Assembly: GCA_035610365.1 (NCBI GenBank)
Contig: CM069432.1
Coordinates: forward strand, 73,288,520 to 73,352,519
Reading direction: 5' to 3'
DNA from: Aquatica leii
Lineage: Eukaryota; Arthropoda; Insecta; Coleoptera; Lampyridae
Length of the DNA stretch: 64,000 nucleotides
Both the position numbers and the translations under genes were made by a program. Positions 1-11,059 of this stretch are shown in pieces. How positions within the stretch are numbered: the first letter of the stretch is position 1; each line of letters begins with the position of its first letter. The notes beneath the pieces are model-generated. The model worked only from the letters and a program-made list of their open reading frames with translations, was not told the origin of the DNA and searched no databases.

Positions 1-234
1 TTCTAAACATGGTTGATTAACACAGTACTTTTGCATTTAAAATTATTAAGACGCGTTCCTCCGAAGATACTTAACAATCTTCTTTTTGACAGACCGCTGA
101 TCAGCGTCGGACAACGATAGTGCCTTCTGTAGTCATTTAATGAAACTTATTTATCTGTGTAATTTTTGTAATAAAACGACAATTTTTTTTCCTAAATCAA
201 AATCAAACTTTATTAAAACGAAAAAACTGAAACA

Positions 235-1941
235 AACATGCATTATTGGTATGCCAAAACCAGGAAAGCTAATTAAGGATGCTTTGTTTCTGCGCCACTG
301 TTCAAAACATTCTGGACACAATGACGGCTTATTTAGACATCCCTTGCACTTATAAAGTGTTTCTTTACGCAGAGGTGCACATTTTGAATTTTAAAAATAC
401 TTTTGTCTTGCTGGATTTGGCCGATGGTTTACTAGAATTTTTCTCGGGTCAGTGACCATTTAGTAAAGTTTGACTGGTAGAGGCTTTAGTATCATACAAA
501 ACATTTTCCTGCTATTTATTGTCATTCTTTGATGTGAAGTTAAATGTTTCCCCTCAATGCCAACTGAAAATCTTAGGTAAGATTTTATGAGACTTTTAAG
601 AAAATTTGTAGGATGTTAAATTGTTTTTGCAATATTTTATGTAGAAGTAAAAGGTATTTCATACGGCAATAATTAGCATGTAAAAGATTACTTTCTTGTA
701 CCACCGAATGGTTTTTTTTGGTGTTAAATAGGTCAAGGTGATTTGTTCGCATCTGTCAATGCCTGACATGTGACGGTTATATGTGACAATTTCTTTAGGT
801 TTTATCATCTCTTTTCCATATTTGTCATTGTAATTTTGTAGAATTTTTGTCGTTATTGTCAACTGAGCTACTGTACATTTCGGTGTTTAGAAGGTAACCA
901 TCTGAGGTTGTCAACTCATGAAATTTAATGCCATACTTAGTTTTTTTTATTTTTATGATACACTCTAAAAGCAAACCTGCTACGAAAATGTAACAAAGAC
1001 TCCTCCAGGAAAAGCTCCTTAGTAAGACCATAAACACTGAAATTGGGCAATTAACATGTCTAGAAATGGTTGAACCTTTTCTTTTTTTTTAAACAATACA
1101 AAACTCGCAATATTTGATAAAACCGCCTCCCGGACATGACGTAACTAAATAGTGGGTGTAAATACAACACATCAGCTTAAAAAACAAAGCGACGCATATT
1201 CGAAATGGTAATTTGTCGCTGTAGCAAACACATAGCAAAAAACTTTTTCATTTCATGAACAGTTACTGAATGAAAGGTGGCATATCAAGAGTTTTTAGTC
1301 TTAGGTCGGTTTGTCATAATTAAAGTGTTTCCATAACTATTTGTGCACAAACTTTATTATGTTTTTCGAAAACAGATATTCGAAATTTTCTTGTTGGCTG
1401 GTACTCAAGTTTATAGCTATCTTTAAGTAACCGGAGGTTTCATCAAAATTAAAGTTTGGTATATCTGCAGTTGTATGCTTCCACTCGAAACTGTTTTATT
1501 CTGGAAGATTTTTACATGGATTTTGTAGAGCGATGTCTTTACTCGAATGTTTAAGATGCTCTGAAGCTTGTTCCGTAATGCATTGTTCCGATCTTCTCCG
1601 AAATCTTGATGCATTGTTTTCACTATTTTGTAAAGTGTATTTTGCTTGTGCAACACTTTTAATTTGGAGTGAGGTCCCCTGCTGTACCATTTTAATCTTG
1701 CACCTTTTGGGTGCTTTTGAAAAAGACAACGTTAATTCATCTGTATAAGACATTTCGCTTTTAGTTGATTCTGTGGTAGAACCAAAACCACTTAGAACGT
1801 AATCTTTGTCTGATCCATACTCTCCAGTTGAAGCGGCAAAAGAGTCTGCATCGTCTTCATCTGCTAATATTTTTTCATAGAAATCACGTAACTGCTACTG
1901 CTCTCTTTATAAGAATCGTGTATATTTACATCTTTTTCCAT
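235..1941 (-). pseudogene. piggyBac-family transposase, frameshifted relic
   Basis: A cut-and-paste DNA transposase of the piggyBac (DDE_Tnp_1_7) family, read on the minus strand. Going 3' along the gene: an acidic N-terminal tail starting at an ATG near 1941 (MEKDVNIHDSYKES, then an Asp/Glu/Ser-rich stretch), a catalytic-core piece near 1020-905 (LEESLLHFRSRFAFRVYH, then KKTKYGIKFHELTTSDGY), the YNRHMSGIDRCEQ and KKTIRWYKKVIF block at 760-690, and a C-terminal Cys-rich zinc-binding tail at 380-285 (CAPLRKETLYKCKGCLNKPS, then CPECF). These match the order seen in piggyBac proteins. The frame changes several times, and the DES/DEA catalytic aspartate appears as Glu, so it is inactive. The element's left end was not found. 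A TTAA-adjacent motif GCACCCTGTATA at about 2446 could be part of its right end, but this is weak. Confidence 0.85.
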
Positions 1942-2559
1942 CTATGTACAATATTTTAATAAAATTCTTACTGAATAACTGTATCATAAGAGGAACATGT
2001 GATTGTGGGTGGAAGAAGGCGTGAATTGCACTAGAGTGGCACTAGACTGCATTTACTTATCTGTGATATGACACTACGTCTTAAATTACGTTATTTATTG
2101 CGAAAATGTTAACGCTGTTTCACGTTCAGTCAAAACATTTTATTGAGGCGCTGATAGACGTTGTGTCGTATTATAACATTCAGAAATGATGCTGCATAAC
2201 GTCACTGTCCCTCAACTTGTTTATACCGTCTTAGAACAACACCAAATTCCCAGAAGATATAATTATTACACAAATATTTATAAAGTTGTCAGGGCAATAA
2301 TAATAGTAGTAGATTGCTATTAAGTGACAATAACAAAACTTATATTATAAGTTATTATAAGTAACTCACAATTAGTTGTACTGTACGGATTAATAAAAAA
2401 AAAAGTTTAGAATCATTAATTTTGCACAAATAATGAAGTTAACGCACCCTGTATATAATAATTAATTTACGTTCTTATAATATATACACGACTAAGGCTA
2501 GTTCTTTTAGTGCTTTCATATCATCCAAAATAATTGCCATGTAACTTTTTCTACACAAT

Positions 2560-2715
2560 ATTTACAAAACCAACTAAAATTACGTTTAGCCATCCGTATT
2601 TGTCGGTAGCAATGTTACCACATTTGTAGTGATACATCCTATCACAAACCCCTGGACAACAAACAATTTAATCACTTTCAACTAGGTCAGCATTACATTT
2701 TGCACAACAGTTTAC
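2560..2715 (-). pseudogene. PHD-type zinc finger fragment
   Basis: The minus strand reads CAKCNADLVES, one stop, then IVCCPGVCDRMYHYKC, and after a frame change WFCKYC. The spacing C-x2-C, C-x4-C, H-x2-C, W-x-C-x2-C is that of a PHD finger. PHD fingers occur in chromatin proteins and in ORF1 proteins of CR1/L2-like non-LTR retrotransposons. In this repeat-rich setting an ORF1 relic is the likelier source. One stop and one frame change make it a pseudogene. No other domain of the same protein could be joined to it. Confidence 0.55.
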
Positions 2716-2994
2716 CAGTTTCAATTAATTTTTCAACTTAATTTAATTACTACCTTCAAAACACACATAAACACGTCAGCAATCCGCGCGCGCTTTGCGC
2801 AAAAACGAAGCGTAAAGCACAGGCGACCTTTGACAAATATACATCCCAATCTCTCAGGTTGATCGGCAGAGCTGATTGGTTTTAAAATTGTGTAAAAATT
2901 GTTTTCAATTACGCGTGAGCTTTGGACTTGCCAATGCATACCACTTCTACTGCTTCGAAGCGCGCGACTCTCCCCTGTCGAACAATTATTCAAC

Positions 2995-3540
2995 CAGAAC
3001 GGAAAATAGTATATAAGCCGCCGTCTAAACCGCGAGAAACTCTCTCTTCCACGACGTTGTTTACCTGATATTTCACGACTTAACGCTTTGTACTCGGCTA
3101 ACTTTTCAAACCGATTCTGTTAATGAAACTTTGTATCAACCGAGACTTGCTTTTGTACGCTGACATCCTTAACCTCAGTCTGTTAATGATTTGGCAAATC
3201 AGTGGCTACAGGTTGGCGTGGGATTTGTTAAACGCGAACTAAATATACAGTTACTTTCTACGACACGTTTTCAACCCTTAACGTAGTGGAGGTTGGTGCA
3301 ATGAACAATCAATCAAACCAGGTTGACTCATGGTTGTTTAATACGTTTGACATCGCTACGTTTTGGTTTCGGCTTGAGGTTTAAAATCAATAATTCCCAA
3401 ATAATAAGTTTCAAAATACTCACCTGAATTTTAATAACGTAACAGATACCAGTGGTCAACCCTTCGTAAATTTGAACTTTAAACCCAGTTAACCAGATAA
3501 CAGAACGTGCATCACCGGAAATCCTTAATTAGTTACACTA
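2995..3540. other. Promoter-like, GC-richer noncoding block
   Basis: A TATATAAG motif at about 3010 is followed by a pyrimidine-rich, moderately GC-rich stretch without a long ORF. It lies just beyond the 3' side of the minus-strand Ty3/gypsy integrase relic, where an LTR would be expected, but I could not find a second LTR copy, matching TG/CA ends or a convincing primer binding site. It may be an LTR remnant or an unrelated promoter-like sequence. Confidence 0.2.
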
Positions 3541-3572
3541 AAGTCCTTAAGGGAAGCGCAGTTTTTATTACA

Positions 3573-4570
3573 TTATTTATCGTTTTGGTGGATTTTTTGT
3601 GAATGGTAGTAAGCTGTATACAAAGTTTTTAATCCATAATTATATGTAACAGTTTTAAATTCTTGATTCCGAAGTTGAACACCATTATCTACTGTAATAA
3701 TTCTAGGAACTCCAAATAACAAAAATATGTTTTCGTCAAAATTCCTAATAATATTAACGGTAGATGTCGAACATATCAAAAAAACTAACAAAAATTCTAG
3801 AGTAATAGCAGCGACAACAATAATGTATGTATATCCTCGTTTCGAACAAGGATTTGAAATGTGTGAACGTTTAACCATTGAACCAACAGGTTTTTTTCTG
3901 TTCTACCTTATGACTTAGGCAAACGTTACAAAATGTAACATAACGAGCAACACTAGCACGCAATTTTGGCTAATAATATCTATGCGATATATTGCAACAG
4001 TTTTAGCTACCTTACCTTACTTAATGACATAAAGTTGAAACATCATGATTTTGACAAATTATTTTTTTTTTGAACCTTACGGTATGACCAAGAATCTTCT
4101 GCTTCATTTAACTTAAGATAAGGTTGCTGTATATACTTAAACAAACGTGAATTATTATCCCTCCAACTGGAATAATCCTCTGGTTTACTTTGAACTACAT
4201 AACCAAATTAGTATAACATCTGTCATTTTTATTTGGCTGATCAACATTTATCTTATTGACAATTAGAACATACCGAGAAAGTACGATTTTAAAATCATAA
4301 TGCTGTAACCTTACAGTCTAACGCGTTGATCTTCTACTTGGTTTTTTTTTTTAATTGTTAAATCACGCTAAAGAATATTGATCAGTAATGACTTTAAAAC
4401 GCGACAATGTAAAGACGAAGTTTTTCTACTGCCTAAAGTACTGCTAAACATTCTAACTCCGTGGTTGTGTCTTTAAAATTACTTTTAAAATTTCAATTTG
4501 TTTTTAATAAATATTAGTAACAATGATGACATTATTAAAATCTGCAAATACATACGGATGAAATTTAGAA
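3573..4570 (-). pseudogene. Ty3/gypsy retrotransposon pol relic (RT end, RNase H, H2C2 zinc finger, integrase core)
   Basis: Minus-strand translations give pol domains in Ty3/gypsy order. A degenerate reverse transcriptase active-site region lies at about 4570-4500 (box resembling YVFADFNNVIIVTN in place of the usual YLDD). An RNase H region follows at about 4480-4250 (ELECLAVL, then AVEKLRLY, VITDQYSL). An H2C2 integrase zinc finger sits at about 4060-3930 (HRYYWPKLRASVARYV, then CNVC). The longest open piece, about 100 codons at 3878-3573, is the integrase catalytic core (LLFGVPRIITVDNG, TAYYHSQ). Frameshifts, stops and the lost RT Asp pair show it is dead. RNase H-before-integrase order excludes Ty1/copia, where integrase precedes RT. 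Neither gag nor env was seen. Confidence 0.8.
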
Positions 4571-4869
4571 CGTAGAATTTTGTAGCTTAGCTTTTTTTAT
4601 ACTACTAAAGCAATAGTTTCCTCAATGAAACAAAATTTTTCTATTACGAAAAATGCGATACGCTTTCTTACAATCGCGGAGATTCTTTTTTACAACGAAT
4701 ACAGAAATTGTCTTAACGAAAACCAAGTAAGAACATTACATATCACGACAAAATACCAGTACGATGAACCAAGTAACATCATGGCAACAAAAGTTTTATA
4801 CAGACATTCAATTAATAGTCGTATGCGTTAACCATAAATTTAATTAGGTAATTCTATGTTTTGTAATTC

Positions 4870-5940
4870 TAATTATTAAAACATAAATACAAAAAGTACA
4901 TGCTTCATATTCGTCTAGATGATGTTAGATTAATTCAAAACTTCAATTAACATTTATAAACTCAACAAGAATTAATTTAAATTTGCACGAGATCCTTATT
5001 AGCACACTGAAAACTATTAATACATTTCCAAAGCAAAAATGCGTGCCCCTTTCGCCTACATGAGCACGCCTTGCGCAAAATGCATTTTATTTTATACAAA
5101 ACCACAGCGTTACTACACGATTTTGTAAACGTTACAAAAATAAATTAGCAAAAACAACTATAATTTGTTCAAAGTGTCAAAAATATGTATGTAGTAAACA
5201 CAACAAGAATTCCAATGTTTGTTAATCTTGCGAAAACGTCAACTCTATTGAAGTCAAAAACTTTGACTACATTAATACTTTTTATTATATTGTAGTAATG
5301 TTTAAAATACTATTTTTTTTTTGTTGGTAAATGCATCATTTTTATTTTGGTTTTAATAAAAAATAGCTTTTTGGTAAAAGTATATGTGGACGTTTATTGG
5401 CTTTTTCATAATACACGTTGTTTCTAACAGAAGGTGGATGCTGCTAGGGTTAAGTGTTTATTTTGACTGGTTATGCTTATTATTTTTAATCTGATTGTTT
5501 TTTGTAATGTATTGTTTTGTATAGTTTAATATAACATGTACACAATCACAAACGTTTACACAACATTTTACCATACATATACCTGCTATGGAAAAATAAC
5601 ATATAAATAGCCTTTTACTTAACTTTTAAACAACCATGCTATTTTTCTAGCGTAAACGTTATTTCCAAAAAGATTCAACTTGTGTACAAAAAGATTTTAG
5701 TGTAATTTGCGTACACGCACGTAAAACACAAATTCTTAAAAACGCACATAATTATTAAGATTGTATTTGATTAAGTACATAGAACTTTTACAGATATTTA
5801 TATAACATCTAAAGTTTAATTTTATGTATCACCATTAACATTAATATTACTACATTTGTTCTTAACATTTTTTAATTTAACCTACGATAACAACCATTAG
5901 GTATGACAAAACTTGTCACGTTTTATTTTAGAAATAAAAT
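4870..5940. other. AT-rich noncoding DNA
   Basis: No coding or repeat signature recognised. A short GC-richer patch at 5040-5085 (GCGTGCC and GCACGCC in weak dyad arrangement, with TTGCGC) stands out from the AT-rich surroundings. Confidence 0.5.
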
Positions 5941-5943
5941 AAT

Positions 5944-6398
5944 AATTTACGTAACAAGCGTCGAAAAATACATCATAGCATAACGAACGCTACTGCGGCG
6001 CGCGGCTGCATGGCCGAGCTTTGCATGTGAGCGAGTTATGTTATGAAATTTTTGACGAGAGTAACGTACATTATTTTTTGTGTTGCCTTTTATAAAATTA
6101 CATTCTTTTTTAAAAAAATTAAAAAAAATCAACAGAAATATGTTGGTACTACATTTATTACTAAATCTGTGAAATTTGACATTAACTTTAACATCGTGTT
6201 TCTTCAATTTTAACTGAATTTTAAGATTTTTAAAATGATTTTTTCACTTGTCGCATACTCGTTCTAATATATTAATTGACTTTAAACACTTACTTTTATG
6301 TGGATTCCTAGTTTTCGTTTTGCCACCCTAGAGCTTTTTTCGTTCATTACGTAACTACACTAACGAACAGATATTGACGTTTGCGATGTTGGCAGCAC
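5944..6398 (-). mobile_element. Palindrome-headed element, family B copy 1
   Basis: First of two head-to-tail copies. Head: an imperfect palindrome at 5951-6068 (arms GTAACAAGCGTCGAAA / TTTTGACGAGAGTAACGTAC and CATAGCATAACGA / GAGTTATGTTATG) with a GC-rich tip (GCGGCGCGCGGCTGCATGGC). The body ends in a conserved tail, TGACGTTTGCGATGTTGGCA then GCAC. Strand is set by a short conserved reading frame running from the tail side toward the head. In this copy the frame has lost its ATG and has one Trp-to-stop change. No transposase is encoded. Family assignment is unknown; it is non-autonomous at best. Confidence 0.75.
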
Positions 6399-6403
6399 AG
6401 AAT

Positions 6404-6864
6404 AGTAGTTTACGTAACAAGAGTCGAAAGTAAGAAATAGCATAACGAACGTTAATGCGGCGCGAGGCCGCACGGCCGAGCGTTGCATGTGAGTGAGTTA
6501 TGCTATGATTCTTTCGACAAGAGTAACGTACATAATTTTTTGTGTTGCCTTTTATAAAATTACATTGTTTTTTGAAAAAATTAAAAAAAAATCAACAAAA
6601 ATGTAATGTTGGTACTACATTTATTACTAAATCTGTCAAATTTGACATTAACTTTAACATCGTTTTTCTTCAATTTTAACTGAATTTCAAGATTTTTAAA
6701 ATGATTTTTCCACCTGTCGCATACTTGTTCTAATATATTAATTAACTTTGAACACGTACTTTTATGTAGATTCTTAGTTTTCATTTTGCCACCCTAGAGC
6801 TTTTTTCGTTCATTACGTAACTACACTAACCAACGAATATTGACGTTTGCGATGTTGGCAGCAC
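6404..6864 (-). mobile_element. Palindrome-headed element, family B copy 2
   Basis: Second tandem copy; the head GTAAC motifs of copies 1 and 2 are 463 bp apart and only a few bases separate the copies. The head palindrome at 6414-6531 (GTAACAAGAGTCGAAAG / CTTTCGACAAGAGTAACG; ATAGCATAACGAACG / GTGAGTTATGCTAT) encloses a GC-rich tip (GCGGCGCGAGGCCGCACGGC). The minus strand keeps an open 67-codon frame (MKTKNLHKSTCSKLIN, later VCDRWKNHFKNLEIQLKLKK) at 6784-6581. The peptide is unrecognised; the frame may be chance or a captured exon. Confidence 0.75.
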
Positions 6865-7341
6865 AAAAACAGTTTTTAATTAAATTGTTTTTATTATGTA
6901 TTGACAAATGTGATTGTTGATAAAACTTTAAATTGTATGTATCGTTTTAATGCATTTTAAACATACGAACTTTTTTCTTGCAATTAATTAAACAAATAAA
7001 TTGCTATTAAAACACTATCTATCTAAACAGCTATTGAAATAAATATAAATGAATATATCTCGCAAAAATAGTATACTTTCCTTAAAAACATAACCAGAAA
7101 TTTACTTATGTTTAGTAGTATCAATTCGTATTCTGATTTTTACTTAGTTACAAAATACCAAAAGTTCGTAATTTCGTTTCAATCTTGTAACTTGATCTAA
7201 ATATTTTTACTTGATTTGCAATTTGAGAATAGACGCAAATACATTACAAAGTAGAAAAGTTTTCATTACCTACCGAGTAATAGAACCCATAAGAACCGAC
7301 AGTAAAAAACATACTTTTTTACAAATGATACTCGCACAAGA

Positions 7342-7970
7342 ATGGATCAATGGAAGACTATTTTTTGATTAGAGAAAAAGAAGAAATTACATTAGACGAC
7401 GTAAAGCAAGCTGTATGTGGAATAAAAAACAGAAAGTCTGCTAGAATATACGATTTAGAGACTGTTCAAAATGTTAATGTATTTAGTCAACCATTATTTA
7501 CGAGGTAAAATATTGTTGTAAATTTCCTACGATTTTTAAAATCTACATAAATAGATTAGTAGAGAACTAGAAACAAAAATGCTAAGCGTTAGAAATACTC
7601 ATCGATGAGGATGAATAATTGTTTACTCTGCTATTTGCGGACAAGTAAATGATGATAATTAAGAACTATCTGTAAACGTGTCAAAACCTAAATATTTAGT
7701 CGTTGAAAAAAATCCTTGCAAAAAATTACAACAGGGCAGTAATATTATTCTACACGAGCCAATATAAATGCGTTAAAGTAGTTATTTCCAAATATGACAG
7801 CAACAATGACAAAAGCCAAGTAGCTGCTAGACATCTGAATAACTTGTTCTGAGACAATACAATAACAAAAATTATTAAAATAATACTGTCGGTAAGAAAT
7901 ACCAACATTTGGAACAAGATCAAAATTGACATTTACTTGATCGAGCTGGAGAGACAAAGTGGAGTAAATA
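7342..7970 (+). pseudogene. Non-LTR retrotransposon reverse transcriptase relic
   Basis: Short matches in shifting frames follow the order of a non-LTR RT. The endonuclease-RT linker reads EEITLDDVKQAVCGIKNRKS (about 7385-7440). A LLFAD box follows near 7630, where the usual FADD is followed by a stop. Then come VNVSKPKYLVVEK (about 7675) and, near 7840, LNNLF*DNTITK, corresponding to the conserved region after the thumb (family consensus of the type LxxxLWxxxIxKxTK). The N-terminal endonuclease and the C-terminus are missing. The clade is uncertain; insect RTE/CR1-like elements have similar boxes. It is inactive. Confidence 0.65.
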
Positions 7971-8559
7971 ATATTTAATATTTTTGTACTGCTTACATAT
8001 TAAATTTAACGTAATTTAAAAAAAAATAGAATTTTTCTAAACAAAAAAATATTAATAAAATATTAACAAATAATTATTTTACTTACATTACGTCTGTCTT
8101 AATTATTAACTTACGTTACAACTGATCAGTTTTTAAATTAAACATAATTTAAGTTAAGCAACAAATAAGTTTACGTCAACTAAGATGTTTTTAGGTATTG
8201 ATTTTGAAACGGCTTTTTTGTCCTAGTTTGTTATGTATAAATAAAGCTTTTACTTTTTATTTACTTGTATTTTATATTTTTATGATTCAGTCAAACCTTA
8301 TAATAAGGTAATTTTTTCCGTTTCTGTTTAAAACTAACAATAAGTACAAAAAATAAAACTTCTAGTGTTACATTTATTTTTCTTGTAAACCAAAGATTAC
8401 TTTTTATAAACTCTCACACAAATATTACGTAAATTTTTATAGTTTCTTATGTTAAAGGAGATGTTGATAGTGCGACAGGCTGTATTAAGTAGAAGCAAGT
8501 TGCAGATATTTTTTGTAGTATTACAATTATGTTAATTTTACTCATTCCAGAGTTAATAG

Positions 8560-9076
8560 TATATTGTATAATGAGTAAGGAATGGTTGTCATTGCCAACG
8601 AGTATGAAAATTTGCAACCGAGCCGAAGGCGAGGTTGGCAATTCGTACGAGTTGGCAATACACATTCCTTACGAATTATACACTATACTTTTTCTACGAC
8701 TCTATATTTAATTAGTAATCAAAGTTATACAAAATTTTACGAAAAAAATACCGCAGAAAATAAATAAACTAATTTAAAAATTTGTATTGGTAATACCTAA
8801 AATGACAAAAAAAAATTATGTCAAAACTTGTATTTATTTTATGTCAACTTGACAGCGTTTATACTATTAGTTATCTGTTACTTTTATTTTATTCTTGTTT
8901 TTTTACTCATCTCTAGTTAAAGAAATGGTGAGTATAATTTACTTGCTTTACAGGCATGCAATTTTAGTTAACTTCAAATCATTTAGTATTTGAATTTTTT
9001 CTAATTCATTAATTTGAAGCATAACCTAATATGAATGAGCTAGAATAGTTTGAAAAGTACTAATGATTCAATGACA
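8560..9076 (+). mobile_element. Palindrome-headed element, family A copy 1
   Basis: A 517-bp repeat nearly identical to 23347-23863. It opens with a 116-bp hairpin at 8566-8681 whose outer arms are GTATAATGAGTAAGGAATG and CATTCCTTACGAATTATAC. Inside are nested ATTGCCAAC / GTTGGCAAT arms and a GC-rich tip (CGAGCCGAAGGCGAGG). The AT-rich body carries ATGTCAACTTGACAGCG and ends near GATTCAATGACAA. The 60-72 codon frames across the hairpin on both strands are products of the symmetry, not genes. No TSD could be assigned. Confidence 0.75.
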
Positions 9077-9079
9077 AGA

Positions 9080-10990
9080 TTTTGCTTTTGCAGCCAGTAA
9101 GTAAAAGAAATCTATTCATGCGAAGCCTGAATCGTTAACTATGCCAAGTTCTGACAAATGTTGATATGTGATAGTTTTTCCTAGAAGCTTCAACCAAATA
9201 ACATGTGAATGTGACTTACAAAGCAAATAAGGTAAATTTGTAAATGTTTAAAGATAATTTGTAATTAATAGGTGTTATTTTTAAGAATCAAGCTTTCCGA
9301 ACTAAGAAGGTAATAAGAACATCGTAGTTAAAGAATTGAAAAAAATACCTTTTAGAAAATGCAAAATAGTTAATTATTCTAATGGATCAAATATGCTGTA
9401 ATAATTTTTACTGCAAAATTAGTTTAAATATGAGAAATTAATGGTTAACAAAACACATTGTAGGTAAAAGAAACAAGTGATTCAGTGCTTTTGCTTATAA
9501 TTGCATCTAAATATATAATTTTTTTAATGTATAAACCAATGGTTTGCATTAGTCTTGTAACAATTGATTGTATTTATGTTTATCTTGTGTTATTTATTAA
9601 AACGTAAGTCCAAAGTGTTTGTGATTACATTTTTAAGAAGGTAGCGACAATGTGCGAATACATTATTTTTACAAGATTATAATATAATATGTAGTAGAAG
9701 TATACATAAATACCTATGAAAACTGCATTAACATAAGGATAAATAAAAACAAACAGATATCAGGCATGTGCGGAACAAACATTTTGATATCTTGCAACTA
9801 TCGATGAACACCAAAAGATAATTGGATACTTCTGAATTGTCATGCAGTTTAAAAAACTGATGAATGTTTTAATAAATACTAATTTCTTTAACTTAATTTG
9901 AGCATGTTATCATAAAATGAGTAATTTTATTTTAAGGATTAAATTACTTAATCTGTTTATAACACTGCAAAAATCTGGTACAATACTGTTAATATTTCCT
10001 TCCCATCAAAAGAAAATCCTGCAAGAGAATAAGTAGTTGGGTTGCAAATTAGAAGTCTTTATTTGTTCTAATTACCTTGAACTTCTAAAATATATTTATA
10101 TTTCATTACAAGAAAGTCACCACTAAACGTCAACGTTTACGAATATAACCTAAAATATGTAATTTATAAAACACTTATTTTACGCTATAAACTAATGAAA
10201 TACCTTATACATGACACTCAATGATTTCGTTTTCAAATTTCACAATTTGTGATGCAGAGAATATTTGTAAAAGTCTTCTAAATTATGTTTTCATAATTCA
10301 CTATCCTGTACGTTAATAGGTTTGACCTGTACGGAAATGGCTTTGACCTGTACGGAAATGGAATTAGACAATCACAATGCACAACGTTGCCTAATCGCAA
10401 TTAAACATACAATGTATCGTATTATCTGTTAGTCGTAGAAAAAGTAACTTTTCGTTTCTTAACAACCGCTGAAGTTTATATGTCACTAATGTTTTTCACA
10501 AGAATGCATGAGTCAACCATCAGTAAATTTGTTCTTTCAACGTGTCAAGCAATTTATGTTTCATTTTTAAAAAAATATGTGAAAGTAAACATAAGCAGCG
10601 CCAAAAAATGTATTTACTTTTAAAACAAACTACATTTGTAGATGCCAAATAGTAAAACAAAATGTGAAGAAATTGTACATAAATACAAATCCATTTGGCA
10701 GTTTCCAAACTGTCGCGGAGCACTTCATTCTTCAAGAGATTATTTGATAGTTTTTTTAAGACTTGCTAGTTCAAATTATAAATATATTTATGTAGAAAAT
10801 GTTGCATATTGGTAAATAGAATCAAGACCAGAATTAATTTACAGATTTAATTTATCAGTGTAAAAAGTTAAAATTATTACATTAGCTTGCATTGCTTTGC
10901 ACGATTATTTAATTAAACAAAATATGATAAAAAGTTTCTCAGAACAAAATAATACACCATGTTTGTTATGTTAAAAGATTTTTGTGTAAT
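9080..10990. other. AT-rich noncoding DNA with one tandem duplication
   Basis: No coding signature seen. The only local structure is a 21-bp unit (TTTGACCTGTACGGAAATGG plus one base) present twice in tandem at 10321-10362. Confidence 0.5.
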
Positions 10991-10994
10991 TTTC

Positions 10995-11050
10995 GTACCG
11001 TATAAGTTTCGCCCACTTTTTGCTTCATCAAAAGTGGTGGCTACCATTTT
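10995..11050 (-). other. Possible Penelope-like/hammerhead-like motif, degenerate
   Basis: On the minus strand the motif TTGATGAAG, a short spacer, then GTGGGCGAAAC resembles the element at 57922-58516 (CTGATGAAG...GTGGGCGAAAC). The first core base differs and an alternative CCACTTTT / AAAAGTGG hairpin is possible, so this may be coincidence or a decayed relative. Confidence 0.25.
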
Positions 11051-11059
11051 TTCGTTGTC

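Noticed and set aside
1533-1748. 71-codon plus-strand frame
   Set aside because: Antisense to the acidic N-terminal part of the piggyBac transposase relic.
2733-2993. 86-codon minus-strand frame in a GC-richer stretch
   Set aside because: No domain, no splice or start context; composition alone explains the open frame.
8447-8767. 60-72-codon reading frames on both strands over the A1 hairpin (same at 23123-23498)
   Set aside because: They mirror each other because the hairpin is nearly symmetrical; they share no protein domain and simply translate the palindrome.
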